A stretch of DNA of 64,000 bases from UBA5734 sp964528645 (GCA_964528645.1 CAZGSR010000007.1:1-64000), one strand, 5' to 3'. Shown: positions 1 to 7,720, counted from the first letter of the stretch. A program made the numbers and translations. The notes: generated from the letters alone by a model not told the origin.

Positions 1-26
1 TGAAGATTAGCTCCGGTTAGATCCTT

Positions 27-86
27 TCGCGCTCAAACTATATGAGGCACCAGTTTTATTTCGCGCTCATATTGACATGAGGCACT
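27..86. repeat. Two imperfect direct repeats at the window edge
   Basis: Two units of about 25 bases, at 27-51 and 61-86, share the pattern TTCGCGCTCA, a variable spacer of 5-7 bases, then ATGAGGCAC. Within each unit CTCA and TGAG are inverted, so each copy could fold or bind a dimeric protein. Further TTTCGCG motifs follow near 107-135. The repeats lie just beyond the rplL terminator; the gene they belong to, if any, is outside the window. Function unknown. Confidence 0.5.
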
Positions 87-160
87 ACGATGGTTTGTGA
101 AAATTTTTCGCGCTTTTTCACGTGGTTTTTCGCGTTTGGAGCCTTCCTGCTCGCCTGTGC

Positions 161-207
161 AAAAAAGCTCGCCCCGGGCATCGAAACCTGGGGCGAGCTT
201 TTCTTTT
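161..207 (-). terminator. Rho-independent terminator of the rplJL operon
   Basis: A 13-base perfect inverted repeat (163-175 and 190-202, core GCTCGCCCC/GGGGCGAGC) is followed on the minus strand by a run of six T. It lies 32 bases past the rplL stop codon, so it should end the rplJ-rplL transcript. This is notable because rplL is normally followed by rpoB, whereas here the unit stops. Confidence 0.9.
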
Positions 208-234
208 GAGACAACCAGCAGCAAGTAAGGATTC

Positions 235-618
235 TTACTTGATTTCGACGACAGCGCCAGCTTCTTTGAGCTTGGCGGCAACTGCGTCGGCGTCTTCCTT
301 GCTGACGTTTTCCTTGATGGCTTTCGGAGCGCCGTCGACGAGGTCTTTGGCTTCCTTGAGGCCGAGGCCGGTCAGCTCGCGGACAGCCTTGATGACGTTG
401 ATCTTGGCAGCGCCAGCTTCCTTGAGGATGACGGTGAATTCGGTCTGCTCTTCAACAGCGGCAGCCGGAGCAGCGCCACCGGCAGCCGGGGCAGCAACAG
501 CCATTGCAGCGGCAGACACGCCGAATTCGGTTTCGAGGGCTTTGACGAGTTCAGCCAGTTCCATGACGGACAGGGCCTTGACATCTTCGATGAATTTGGT
601 GATTTTTTCACTAGCCAT
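235..618 (-). CDS. rplL: 50S ribosomal protein L7/L12
   Basis: The product is the acidic stalk protein of the large ribosomal subunit, present as dimers bound to L10 and needed for recruiting translation GTPases. The 127-residue protein shows the family layout: N-terminal dimerisation helices, an Ala/Pro/Gly-rich hinge near residues 37-52, and the C-terminal factor-binding domain with the GLGLKEAKDLVDGAPK motif. The start at 618 is chosen over an in-frame upstream one because GGAGGT sits 8 bases before this ATG and homologues begin MASEKI-like. It follows rplJ by 62 bases and is last in its operon, ending at a strong terminator; rpoB does not follow. Confidence 0.97.
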   Translation of the reverse strand: MASEKITKFIEDVKALSVMELAELVKALETEFGVSAAAMAVAAPAAGGAAPAAAVEEQTEFTVILKEAGAAKINVIKAVRELTGLGLKEAKDLVDGAPKAIKENVSKEDADAVAAKLKEAGAVVEIK

Positions 619-680
619 GGTAAATACCTCCATTAAAATTGATCCTTCAGGATCTTGGTGTTGTGTGGGCAGGTTTTGGA

Positions 681-1223
681 TTATTCAGCTGCGACGACGG
701 CAAGTTCAGCGACTGTGGCAGCGCCAGTTTCTTCGCCTTTCTTGGCGATTTCGTTGAGCGCGACAGCCAGACCGGTGATCGGAGCCAGCAGGGTGAACAC
801 GACTTGGCCGTAGAGCACGTCTTTGCCAGGGATGGCAGCCAGATTCTGGACATCGCTGGCAGAAATTGCTTTGCCTTCCAGGACGCCGCCAACGATCTTC
901 ATCACATCGAATTTGTCAGCAAAGGGTTTGACAGCCTTGGCCGGAGCCACGATGTCTTCTTTGCTGTAAGCGATGGCGATCGGACCTTTGAGCATCTCTT
1001 CGACGCCGGTGATGCCAGCAGCCTCGAGCGCACGGCCAGACAGGGTGTTCTTGATGACTTGGTATGAGACGCCGGCTTTGCGGAATTCTGCACGCATCGC
1101 AGTGTCCTGGGCGACGGTCAGGCCGCGATATTCGACGAATACCATGGCTTGGGCCTGCTTGAACTCTGCAGCAAGATCAGCAACGACCTGAGCCTTCTGA
1201 TCAAGAATTTTCTTACTGGGCAT
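681..1223 (-). CDS. rplJ: 50S ribosomal protein L10
   Basis: L10 forms the base of the ribosomal stalk and carries L7/L12 dimers; in bacteria it also represses its own operon by binding the mRNA leader. The 180-residue protein starts MPSKKILDQK and contains the typical VEYRGLTVAQ segment and an Ala-rich C-terminal helix for L12 binding. A strong AAAGGAGGT lies upstream of the ATG. The gene is preceded by a 240-base leader with its own promoter and an attenuator hairpin, matching the known L10-leader type of control. Confidence 0.97.
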   Translation of the reverse strand: MPSKKILDQKAQVVADLAAEFKQAQAMVFVEYRGLTVAQDTAMRAEFRKAGVSYQVIKNTLSGRALEAAGITGVEEMLKGPIAIAYSKEDIVAPAKAVKPFADKFDVMKIVGGVLEGKAISASDVQNLAAIPGKDVLYGQVVFTLLAPITGLAVALNEIAKKGEETGAATVAELAVVAAE

Positions 1224-1426
1224 GGGAGTACCTCCTTTTTCAAAAATTAAAACCCCTCACGCCGGCAAGACATGAGGGGTTGCAAGACAAATCCAGATTG
1301 CAAACCGCTTGCGGGACCAGACGGATGATCTGACGCCGGAAGAGTTTGCGCGGGTTTGGTTTGCTACCTCGGCAGGATGGTCTTTTCAACCCGTCCGGGG
1401 ACGGATTCCTGCTGTCTTGGGCGCAT
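1224..1426 (-). promoter_or_regulatory. L10 (rplJL) mRNA leader
   Basis: About 200 bases of untranslated leader separate the inferred start of transcription from rplJ. It contains several GC-rich inverted segments and, near its 3' end, an attenuator-like hairpin. Leaders at this position in Bacillota are bound by the L10-L12 complex (family Rfam L10_leader). I assign it from position and architecture; I could not test the consensus structure. Confidence 0.65.
1241..1281 (-). terminator. Attenuator hairpin in the rplJL leader
   Basis: A 9-base perfect stem (AACCCCTCA at 1251-1259 with TGAGGGGTT at 1273-1281) with a 13-base loop is followed on the minus strand by TTTTAATTTTT and then directly by the rplJ ribosome binding site. 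This is the form of a conditional terminator rather than an operon end, since rplJ starts about 20 bases later. Confidence 0.75.
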
Positions 1427-1432
1427 TGGACA

Positions 1433-1461
1433 AGTATAGGGGGACCTGGTCAAATTGTCAA
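1433..1461 (-). promoter_or_regulatory. Promoter of rplJL
   Basis: On the minus strand a perfect -35 TTGACA (1456-1461) is separated by 17 bases from TATACT (1433-1438). It begins just after the rplA stop codon and places transcription start near 1426, about 200 bases before rplJ. Confidence 0.88.
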
Positions 1462-1464
1462 CAA

Positions 1465-2157
1465 TTAACCCAGTTTGGTTGTGTTGACTTTGATCCCGGG
1501 GCCCATGGTCGATGTGATGGTGACACTACGCAGGTAGTGGCCCTTCGCAGCGGCCGGTTTGGCCTTGATGACGGCATCCATCAGGGTCTTGAAGTTCTCA
1601 GCCAGCTTTTCCTGACCGAAGGAGACCTTGCCGATGGGGCAGTGGATGATGTTCGTCTTGTCGAGGCGGTATTCGATCTTACCGGCTTTGATTTCGGCAA
1701 TCGCCTTGGCGAGGTCCATGGTGACGGTGCCGGACTTCGGGTTAGGCATCAAGCCTTTCGGACCGAGCAGCTTACCGAGGCGGCCGACCACACCCATCAT
1801 GTCCGGGGTGGCAACGACGACGTCATAATCAAACCAGTTTTCCGAGGTGATCTTGGCAACCAGCTCATCGGCACCGACAAAATCAGCGCCGGCAGCGGTT
1901 GCTTCATCAGCTTTCGGGCCCTTGGCAAAAACGAGGACGCGCTTGGTGCGGCCTGTGCCATGGGGCAGGACGACAGCGCCGCGGACCTGCTGGTCAGCAT
2001 GGCGGGAGTCGACGCCGAGACGGATGTGCAGCTCGACGGATTCGTCAAATTTGGCCTTGGCAGTCTGCTGGACCAATGAAATGGCTTCGGCTGGCTCGTA
2101 GCTCATGGAGCGGTCGACCAGTGAAGCAGCGGCAGTATAACGTTTACCCTTCTTCAT
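1465..2157 (-). CDS. rplA: 50S ribosomal protein L1
   Basis: L1 binds 23S rRNA at the mobile L1 stalk near the E site and in many bacteria regulates the L11 operon. The 230-residue length and the segments MKKGKRYTAAASLVD, GKLLGPKGLMPNPKSGTV and the C-terminal TSTMGPGIKVN are characteristic. AAGGAGAGG precedes the ATG. It is 20 bases downstream of rplK, and the two are surely co-transcribed. Confidence 0.97.
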   Translation of the reverse strand: MKKGKRYTAAASLVDRSMSYEPAEAISLVQQTAKAKFDESVELHIRLGVDSRHADQQVRGAVVLPHGTGRTKRVLVFAKGPKADEATAAGADFVGADELVAKITSENWFDYDVVVATPDMMGVVGRLGKLLGPKGLMPNPKSGTVTMDLAKAIAEIKAGKIEYRLDKTNIIHCPIGKVSFGQEKLAENFKTLMDAVIKAKPAAAKGHYLRSVTITSTMGPGIKVNTTKLG

Positions 2158-2177
2158 TTACAATCCTCTCCTTCGCC

Positions 2178-2606
2178 TTAGCCTTCGATGACCACGATGC
2201 CCATGCTGCGGGCAGTTCCAGCGACCATGCGGGCGCAGGATTCCAGGTCGGAAGCATTGGTGTCGACCAGTTTAATCTGGGCGATCTTCATGACTTCAGA
2301 CTGGGTGATCTTGGCAACTTTGTCCTTGTTCGGCTTGCCCGAACCACTTTCGATGTTGCAGGCTTTCTTCAACAGCACTGGAACCGGCGGAGTTTTGGTA
2401 ATGAAAGAGAAGGAACGGTCTGCATAGACCGTGATGATGACCGGAATGATCAATCCGACATCCTTGGCAGTTCTTTCATTGAACTCTTTGACAAACCCGG
2501 CGATATTGACACCGTGCTGACCAAGAGCTGGTCCAACCGGCGGCGCTGGCGTAGCTTTACCTGCTGGGATCTGTAATTTTACATACCCGGTAATTTTTTT
2601 GGCCAT
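2178..2606 (-). CDS. rplK: 50S ribosomal protein L11
   Basis: L11 binds the GTPase-associated region of 23S rRNA and is needed for stringent-response sensing by RelA-type enzymes. The 142-residue protein has the Pro-rich N-terminal LQIPAGKATPAPPVGPALGQ region and the C-terminal rRNA-binding domain ending GTARSMGIVV. GGGAGGT lies upstream of the ATG. It sits between nusG and rplA in the canonical order. The 106-base gap to nusG contains a short GC hairpin (2631-2647) but no convincing promoter. Confidence 0.97.
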   Translation of the reverse strand: MAKKITGYVKLQIPAGKATPAPPVGPALGQHGVNIAGFVKEFNERTAKDVGLIIPVIITVYADRSFSFITKTPPVPVLLKKACNIESGSGKPNKDKVAKITQSEVMKIAQIKLVDTNASDLESCARMVAGTARSMGIVVIEG

Positions 2607-2712
2607 ATACGTCCACCTCCCAAAATAGTTGCCGGGCGAGTCCCGGCTGCCTTATCTTCGACGCCTGGAAGAGGCGTGAGGAATCTGATGAAAAATTTGT
2701 TAAGATCCGGGT

Positions 2713-3258
2713 TCAGATGCGCAGGATCTGGGTCAGTTCCAGCTCGACCGGAGTCTCGCGGCCAAACATGGAGACCAGCACGCGGACCTTTTTCTTCTCG
2801 AGGTTGATCTCCTCGACGGTACCGATGAAGCTCTCCAGAGGGCCGTTGATAACCTTGACGGAATCCCCGATGCCATAGTCGACCACCGGTTCCCAGGAAG
2901 ACTCGAGGCCCATCAGCATGAGCTCCTCTTCGGTCAGGGGGGTCGGTTTCGAACTGCTGGGTCCGACAAAACCAGTCACGCCGCGGGTATTGCGGACGAT
3001 GTACCAGATCTCGTCGGTGAGGATCATCTTGACCAGGACATAGCCAGGATAGATCTTGCGCTGGGTGACCTTTTTCTTGCCATCCTTGATCTCGACCTGC
3101 TCTTCCATCGGCACGGAGACTTCCTGGATGAAGTCGTGGATGCCACGGTTCTCAACGATCTGCTCAAGGGTTGCCTTGACTTTGTTTTCGTAGCCTGAGT
3201 AAGTGTGGACAACGTACCATTTGGCCTCGTTGGGCGCACTATTCAAAGCATCTGCCAT
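2713..3258 (-). CDS. nusG: Transcription termination/antitermination factor NusG
   Basis: NusG binds RNA polymerase across the cleft, affecting elongation, pausing and Rho termination. The 181-residue protein has the NGN domain beginning WYVVHTYSGYENKVK (residues 14-28), the RKIYPGYVLVKM strand, and a C-terminal KOW domain around residues 130-180 with the GDSVKVINGPLESFIGTV motif. The start at 3258 is chosen because AAGGAG lies just before it; upstream in-frame sequence overlaps secE and does not resemble NusG. It follows secE by 37 bases. Confidence 0.97.
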   Translation of the reverse strand: MADALNSAPNEAKWYVVHTYSGYENKVKATLEQIVENRGIHDFIQEVSVPMEEQVEIKDGKKKVTQRKIYPGYVLVKMILTDEIWYIVRNTRGVTGFVGPSSSKPTPLTEEELMLMGLESSWEPVVDYGIGDSVKVINGPLESFIGTVEEINLEKKKVRVLVSMFGRETPVELELTQILRI

Positions 3259-3295
3259 TGATGAGCTCCTTAGGACCGCAGCGCCAAACCGGCGG

Positions 3296-3697
3296 TCAGT
3301 TTGCGGCGGTTGTTTCTGAAGCCGCAGCCGCAGCTGTGGTTTCGGCCACCTCGGCAACAGTCGGCTCAGTCGCCGACGTTTCTGTCACGACAGTGGTGGC
3401 GGTTGTTTCAGCCGGTGCTGCAGGTGTATAGAATCCAACAGCGGTCAGAATGCCTCCGAGCAGAGAGTCGACAGCAAACAGAATTGCTCCGGCAATAACA
3501 ATGATCGCCAGGACAGTCGCCGTGCTCTGGACCAGTTTTTTCCGGTCGGGCCACATGATCCGTTTGGTTTCGGCTTTCATGCCGGCAAAGAAGGCGGCAA
3601 GGCCTTTGCCCATGCGTGTGAAATAAGCGACGAAACGGTTGCTGCCGCTTTTGCCGGCTTTTTTCTCAGCTGGTTTGTTGGTTTTGCTGTCTGCCAT
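3296..3697 (-). CDS. secE: Preprotein translocase subunit SecE with long C-terminal tail
   Basis: SecE is the small membrane subunit that clamps SecY in the protein-export channel. Residues near 30-85 contain the conserved amphipathic helix with KRIMWPDRKKLVQST followed by one membrane segment (VLAIIVIAGAILFAVDSLL). The 133-residue protein is about twice the usual Gram-positive SecE because about 45 residues of Ala/Thr/Glu-rich low-complexity sequence follow the membrane segment; these would face outward. A TTG two codons upstream is possible, but the ATG at 3697 fits the family and lies behind AGGA. Confidence 0.93.
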   Translation of the reverse strand: MADSKTNKPAEKKAGKSGSNRFVAYFTRMGKGLAAFFAGMKAETKRIMWPDRKKLVQSTATVLAIIVIAGAILFAVDSLLGGILTAVGFYTPAAPAETTATTVVTETSATEPTVAEVAETTAAAAASETTAAN

Positions 3698-3728
3698 AAT
3701 CAATACATCCTGACCAGCGTGAAGCCGT

Positions 3729-3893
3729 TTATTTTGTCTCGCGATGAACCGTGTGCTTGCGGCAGAACCGGCAATATTTCTTCATTTCGAGTCGGTCCGG
3801 GTCGTTCTTCTTGTTCTTCATCGAATTGTAGTTGCGCTGCTTGCAATCGGTGCAAGCCAGGGTGATCTTGTCGCGCGCGCCTGCCTTAGCCAT
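3729..3893 (-). CDS. rpmG: 50S ribosomal protein L33
   Basis: This 54-codon gene encodes MAKAGARDKITLACTDCKQR and so on, ending CRFCRKHTVHRETK. It has the two CxxC pairs (C14/C17 and C41/C44) of the zinc-binding form of L33. GGCGGAGGA is upstream of the ATG. It lies directly before secE in the common rpmG-secE-nusG order; the tRNA-Trp often found here in other bacteria is absent. It is the first gene after the his operon terminator, so a promoter must lie in the 50 bases at 3894-3944, but I see no clear match. Confidence 0.95.
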   Translation of the reverse strand: MAKAGARDKITLACTDCKQRNYNSMKNKKNDPDRLEMKKYCRFCRKHTVHRETK

Positions 3894-3944
3894 GGTTCAA
3901 TCCTCCGCCTTGTCTATATCAGTCTGAATCGGGTTTCTTTCCAT

Positions 3945-4002
3945 AAAAAAAGATCCCTCTTGTGGATGAGCAAACAAGAATTTACCACAAAGAAGGGATC
4001 TT
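3945..4002 (-). terminator. Rho-independent terminator of the his operon
   Basis: An imperfect 16-base inverted repeat (3950-3965 with 3985-4002, core AAGATCCCT/AGGGATCTT) is followed on the minus strand by seven T. It starts 12 bases after the hisE stop and separates the his operon from rpmG. Confidence 0.9.
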
Positions 4003-4014
4003 GTCAAACAAAAA

Positions 4015-4302
4015 TCAGCGGCGCTTTTTCAATTCGGCGTAAATAGAGTCGAGGGGGATGTCGCTCTGGACGAGCAGGACATTGAGATGATACAGCAAGT
4101 CGGAGACTTCGTAAATGATTTCACCGGCATTGTTGTTTTTGGCAGCGATGATGACCTCGGCCGCTTCTTCGCCGATTTTCTTGCAAATCTTGTCGACGCC
4201 CTTGTCAAACAGGTAATTGGTATAGGATCCTTCCTTGGGGTTTTGCTTGCGGTCTGAGATGACGGCATACAGCTCGTCCATGATGTTTCCGATCTGGCTC
4301 AT
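4015..4302 (-). CDS. hisE: Phosphoribosyl-ATP pyrophosphatase HisE
   Basis: HisE hydrolyses phosphoribosyl-ATP to phosphoribosyl-AMP, the second step of histidine synthesis. The 95-residue protein shows the MazG-like all-helical fold motifs: SYTNYLFDKG, KKIGEEAAEVIIAAKN and EVSDLLYHLNVLL, which include the Mg-binding acidic residues. The start at 4302 is used because AGGAGGAC lies 4 bases before the ATG and homologues begin near here. It is last in the his operon and stands alone, whereas HisE is often fused to HisI; in this organism HisI is fused to HisF instead. Confidence 0.95.
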   Translation of the reverse strand: MSQIGNIMDELYAVISDRKQNPKEGSYTNYLFDKGVDKICKKIGEEAAEVIIAAKNNNAGEIIYEVSDLLYHLNVLLVQSDIPLDSIYAELKKRR

Positions 4303-4313
4303 GTAAGTCCTCC

Positions 4314-5471
4314 TCATAATTCATCGATCTGGCGGTAAAAGCAAGAATGGTTGCCCGTATGGCAGGCCGGTCCGATCTGGTAGATATCGGCAATCAGGGT
4401 GTCGGCATCACAGTCGACGGCCAGGGAGCGCAGCTGCTGGAAATGGCCGGACGTTTCGCCTTTGAGCCAGAGCTTCTTGCGGCTGCGACTGTAGTAGTGC
4501 ATCAGTCCGGTCGCCAGTGTTTTTTCAAAGGCTTCCTGGTTCATGTAGGCCAGCATCAGAATCTCCTGGCTTTGCTGTTCGCGGACGATGACAGGGATGC
4601 GGCCATGATCGTCCAGTTTGAGCTTGGGCCAGAAAACGCCGGGCAAGACCAGGCCTTTGCCGGTTGCCTCACTGCCATCCGCTGCCTGGCCCTCTGCCAG
4701 GCGCTCCTCGTGGGGCGGACGGACCGACACACCGCGCAAATTGAGGTAGCTCTTGAGGGTCGGGATGGCGATTTCGCCAAAATGGAACAGGCTGGCCGCC
4801 AGAACCGCGTCGGCGCCACCACTGACCAGACCATCATAGAAGTCGGACAATTGACCGGCGCCACCGGACGCAATCACCGGAATCGAGACCCGGTCGGCGA
4901 TCGCCCGGGTGATCCCGAGGTCGTAGCCGCTCTTGGTGCCATCCTTGTCCATGCTGGTCAAAAGGATCTCACCCGCACCGAGCCTTTCGACCCGGGTGGC
5001 CCACTCGATTGCGTCCAGACCGGTGTAGCGGGTGCCTCCGGCGATCATCACTTCGTAGCGGCCAAGTGGATTTTTTCGTACATCGATCGCGACGACAATG
5101 CACTGGCTGCCAAAACGCTCTGCGGCCTGGGTGATCAGGGCCGGATTCTGGACGGCAGCGGAATTGAGTGAGACCTTGTCCGCGCCTGCCTGGAGCAGGA
5201 CCCGGATGTCCTCGAGGGTCCGGATGCCGCCGCCGACCGTGAATGGGATAAAAACCTGGCGGGCAACCTGGCGCACGACGTCGATCAGGATACCACGCTC
5301 CTCGAGCGTGGCGGAAATGTCGAGGAAGACAAGCTCGTCCGCGCCCGATTCGTTGTAGGCTTTGGCGATTTCCACCGGATCTCCGGCATCGCGGATGTTG
5401 ATGAAATTAATGCCTTTGACCACACGGCCTGCGCGGACGTCAAGGCAGGGAATTACACGTTTGGCCAGCAT
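4314..5471 (-). CDS. hisF: HisF-HisI fusion: IGP synthase cyclase subunit plus phosphoribosyl-AMP cyclohydrolase
   Basis: One continuous 385-codon frame encodes two enzymes. Residues 1-252 are HisF, the (beta/alpha)8 cyclase subunit of imidazole glycerol phosphate synthase, with catalytic Asp11 and Asp130, VGGGIRTLED and ASGGAGQLSDF phosphate-binding loops. A linker of about 30 residues follows. Residues 286-385 are HisI, with MLAYMNQEAF, HYYSRSRKKLW, KGETSGH, the VDCDADTL metal site and the ACHTGNHSCFYR zinc-cysteine motif. No Met, stop or ribosome binding site occurs in the linker. The enzymes act at non-adjacent steps (HisI step 3, HisF step 5). The gene overlaps hisA by 19 bases. Confidence 0.95.
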   Translation of the reverse strand: MLAKRVIPCLDVRAGRVVKGINFINIRDAGDPVEIAKAYNESGADELVFLDISATLEERGILIDVVRQVARQVFIPFTVGGGIRTLEDIRVLLQAGADKVSLNSAAVQNPALITQAAERFGSQCIVVAIDVRKNPLGRYEVMIAGGTRYTGLDAIEWATRVERLGAGEILLTSMDKDGTKSGYDLGITRAIADRVSIPVIASGGAGQLSDFYDGLVSGGADAVLAASLFHFGEIAIPTLKSYLNLRGVSVRPPHEERLAEGQAADGSEATGKGLVLPGVFWPKLKLDDHGRIPVIVREQQSQEILMLAYMNQEAFEKTLATGLMHYYSRSRKKLWLKGETSGHFQQLRSLAVDCDADTLIADIYQIGPACHTGNHSCFYRQIDEL

Positions 5472-6178
5472 TGCGCAAGGCTCACCGTCCCTTCGTAAAT
5501 GGCTTTGCCGACGATGACGCCGGCGGCACCCGTCTGGCGAACCGCCTCAATGTCGGCATAGGTGCCGATGCCACCAGAGGCGATGATCGCAAGACTGGTT
5601 TTTTCGACCAGCTCCTGGACCCGGTCGGTCGCTGTACCGACCATCATGCCGTCGCGGGCAATGTCAGTGAAAATCACCGTTTGCGCACCGAGCGCTTCCA
5701 TGGTCTGGGCGAACTCCAGTGCCGGCAAGCCGCTGCCCTGGGTCCAGCCATCGATGCTGACCTCACCATCGCGGGCATCGATGCCTATGGCAACACGATC
5801 CGGGTAGCGTCTGAGGATTTCCTCGATCAAAGGACGGTTCTTGACGGCGGCAGTGCCAAGGACGGCCCGGGCAATGCCGTTTTCCAGCAAAGTTTCGAGG
5901 TGTTCCAGGGTACGGATCCCGCCGCCGGTCTGGACCATAAGGCCGGTTTCCCGGCTGATGGCGCGGATCAGGTCGACATGGGCGGGGACGCCGCTTTTGG
6001 CGGCATCGAGGTCGACGACATGGATCCAGGAAGCTCCGGCATCGCGGAAAGACCGGGCCATGGCGACCGGGTCATCGTGATAAACCGTGACCTGGCTGTA
6101 ATCGCCCTGCCGAAGACGGACGCAGCGCCCACCAAGCAGGTCGATTGCCGGATAAATGATGAAATTCGATTCAACCAT
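5453..6178 (-). CDS. hisA: ProFAR isomerase HisA
   Basis: HisA isomerises ProFAR to PRFAR, the substrate of HisFH. The 241-residue (beta/alpha)8 barrel starts IIYPAIDLLGGRCVRL with catalytic Asp13, and has VQTGGGIRTLEHLE, AIGIDARDGEV and ASGGIGTYADIEAV phosphate loops, matching the family length of about 240. Its start overlaps the hisH stop by one base and its end overlaps the hisFI start by 19 bases, so expression is probably translationally coupled. Confidence 0.96.
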   Translation of the reverse strand: MVESNFIIYPAIDLLGGRCVRLRQGDYSQVTVYHDDPVAMARSFRDAGASWIHVVDLDAAKSGVPAHVDLIRAISRETGLMVQTGGGIRTLEHLETLLENGIARAVLGTAAVKNRPLIEEILRRYPDRVAIGIDARDGEVSIDGWTQGSGLPALEFAQTMEALGAQTVIFTDIARDGMMVGTATDRVQELVEKTSLAIIASGGIGTYADIEAVRQTGAAGVIVGKAIYEGTVSLAQCWPNV

Positions 6179-6780
6179 CAGTCTTCGTCGCCTCCGAACA
6201 CCCAGCCGGAGAGCAGCTTGAGGCCGCTGTCACCACTTTTTTCCGGGTGGAACTGGGTCAATAGGATGTTATCTTTCTGCACGGCCGCTGCAAACGGAAC
6301 GCCATGGGTGCAGCGTGCTGCCACCAGTGCCGGATCAGCCGGGTCACAATAATAGGAATGGACAAAATAGAAATGGGTGCCATCCGGCAGAATCGAAAGG
6401 CGGGAATCCTGAAGCTGGTTCCAGCCCATATGTGGAATCTTCAGGCCCGGCTGGGGTTGGAACCGGCGCACCGTACCGGGCAGGATCCCGAGGCCGCGCG
6501 CATCCCCTTCTTCACTGCTTTCAAACATCAGCTGCATGCCCAGGCAGATGCCCAGGAAAGGCCGGCCGGTCAGCAGATACTGGCGGATCGCCTCGTCAAG
6601 GCCTTTTTTCTCGAGTTGCTCGAGGGCATAACTCATGGCACCAACGCCGGGCAGGATCACCCGGTCGGCCCGGAAAATCACGTCCGGGTCACTGGTGACT
6701 TCGGCGCGCTGGCCCAGATAGGTCAGAGCCTTGGCGACACTGCCGAGGTTGCCCATTTCATAATCGATGATTGCAATCAT
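6178..6780 (-). CDS. hisH: IGP synthase glutamine amidotransferase subunit HisH
   Basis: HisH supplies ammonia from glutamine to HisF, giving imidazole glycerol phosphate and AICAR. The 200-residue class I amidotransferase has the nucleophile Cys79 in GICLGMQLMF and the His178/Glu180 pair in TQFHPEKSGDSG. It begins MIAIIDYEMGNL, typical of the family. It lies 49 bases downstream of purC and overlaps hisA by one base. Confidence 0.96.
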   Translation of the reverse strand: MIAIIDYEMGNLGSVAKALTYLGQRAEVTSDPDVIFRADRVILPGVGAMSYALEQLEKKGLDEAIRQYLLTGRPFLGICLGMQLMFESSEEGDARGLGILPGTVRRFQPQPGLKIPHMGWNQLQDSRLSILPDGTHFYFVHSYYCDPADPALVAARCTHGVPFAAAVQKDNILLTQFHPEKSGDSGLKLLSGWVFGGDED

Positions 6781-6829
6781 GGAACACTCCGTTTCCGATC
6801 GTCCGGTACAAGTCAGCGTCAGGTGCAGG

Positions 6830-7720
6830 TCAGGCCAGGGGCTGGCCGGTCAGGCGTTCGTAGGCCTCACGGTACTTGGCCGCGGTTTTGGCGATGACGT
6901 CATCCGGCAACTTGGGCGCAGGCGGGGTCTTGTCCCAGTCGAGGGTCTCGAGCCATTCGCGCAAGAACTGCTTGTCAAAGCTTTTCTGGGCCCGGCCGGG
7001 TTCGTAGTCGGCCATTTCCCAGAAGCGCGAGGAATCCGGGGTGAAGATCTCGTCGGCAACGACGAGATGGCCATCGAGAAGTCCGAATTCGAACTTCGTG
7101 TCGGCCAGGATGATGCCGCGGCTTTCGGCGAAGGCAGCCGCCTTGGCGTAGAGAGCGAGGCTCTTTTCCTCGAGCTTGGTGGCCATGGCGGAGCCGATCA
7201 GCTTGCCTAGCTCGGCAATGGTGATGTTGATGTCATGTCCTTCCTCCGCTTTGGTCGAAGGGGTGAACATCGGCTGGGGCAGACGGTCGCACTGGCGCAG
7301 GCCTTCCGGCATTTTGACCCCGCTGACGGTGCCATGCTGGCGGTACTCCTTGAGGGCGGAGCCTTCGAGATAGCCGCGGACAATGCACTCAGCTGGCAAC
7401 ATCTGGACTTTTTTGACCCACATGGACCGGCCGGCCAGCTGGTCAGCATAACGATCGAGGCCAAGGGGGTATTCGGCTGGATCGGTCGAGATCACATGGT
7501 TGGGCACGACATCCTTCGTAAAGTCGAACCAGAAAGCGGCGATGCTGTTCAGGACCTTGCCCTTGTCGGGGATCAATTCGTCAAAGACCACATCGAAGGC
7601 CGAAATCCGGTCGGTGACGACGATCAAGAGCGAGTCGCCCAAGTCATAGACATTCCTGACTTTGCCCCGGACAAATAGCGGCAGATCGATGAAAGATGTG
7701 TCGTTCATAAGTTCAGACAT
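6830..7720 (-). CDS. purC: SAICAR synthase PurC (long form)
   Basis: PurC joins CAIR with aspartate, using ATP, to give SAICAR in purine synthesis. The 296-residue length and segments RGKVRNVYDLGDSLLIV, TDRISAFDVVFDELIPDKG, ECIVRGYLEGSALKEY and DTKFEFGL identify the family; it matches the longer (about 300 residue) subgroup rather than the 240-residue Bacillus type. It is embedded between hisB and hisH, 18 and 49 bases away, so it must be in the his transcript. AICAR, the by-product of HisFH, re-enters purine synthesis just downstream of SAICAR, which may explain the linkage. Confidence 0.95.
   Translation of the reverse strand: MSELMNDTSFIDLPLFVRGKVRNVYDLGDSLLIVVTDRISAFDVVFDELIPDKGKVLNSIAAFWFDFTKDVVPNHVISTDPAEYPLGLDRYADQLAGRSMWVKKVQMLPAECIVRGYLEGSALKEYRQHGTVSGVKMPEGLRQCDRLPQPMFTPSTKAEEGHDINITIAELGKLIGSAMATKLEEKSLALYAKAAAFAESRGIILADTKFEFGLLDGHLVVADEIFTPDSSRFWEMADYEPGRAQKSFDKQFLREWLETLDWDKTPPAPKLPDDVIAKTAAKYREAYERLTGQPLA

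Noticed and set aside
3894..3944. tRNA-Trp between the his terminator and rpmG-secE, common in other bacteria
   Set aside because: The gap is about 50 bases and contains no tRNA-like fold.
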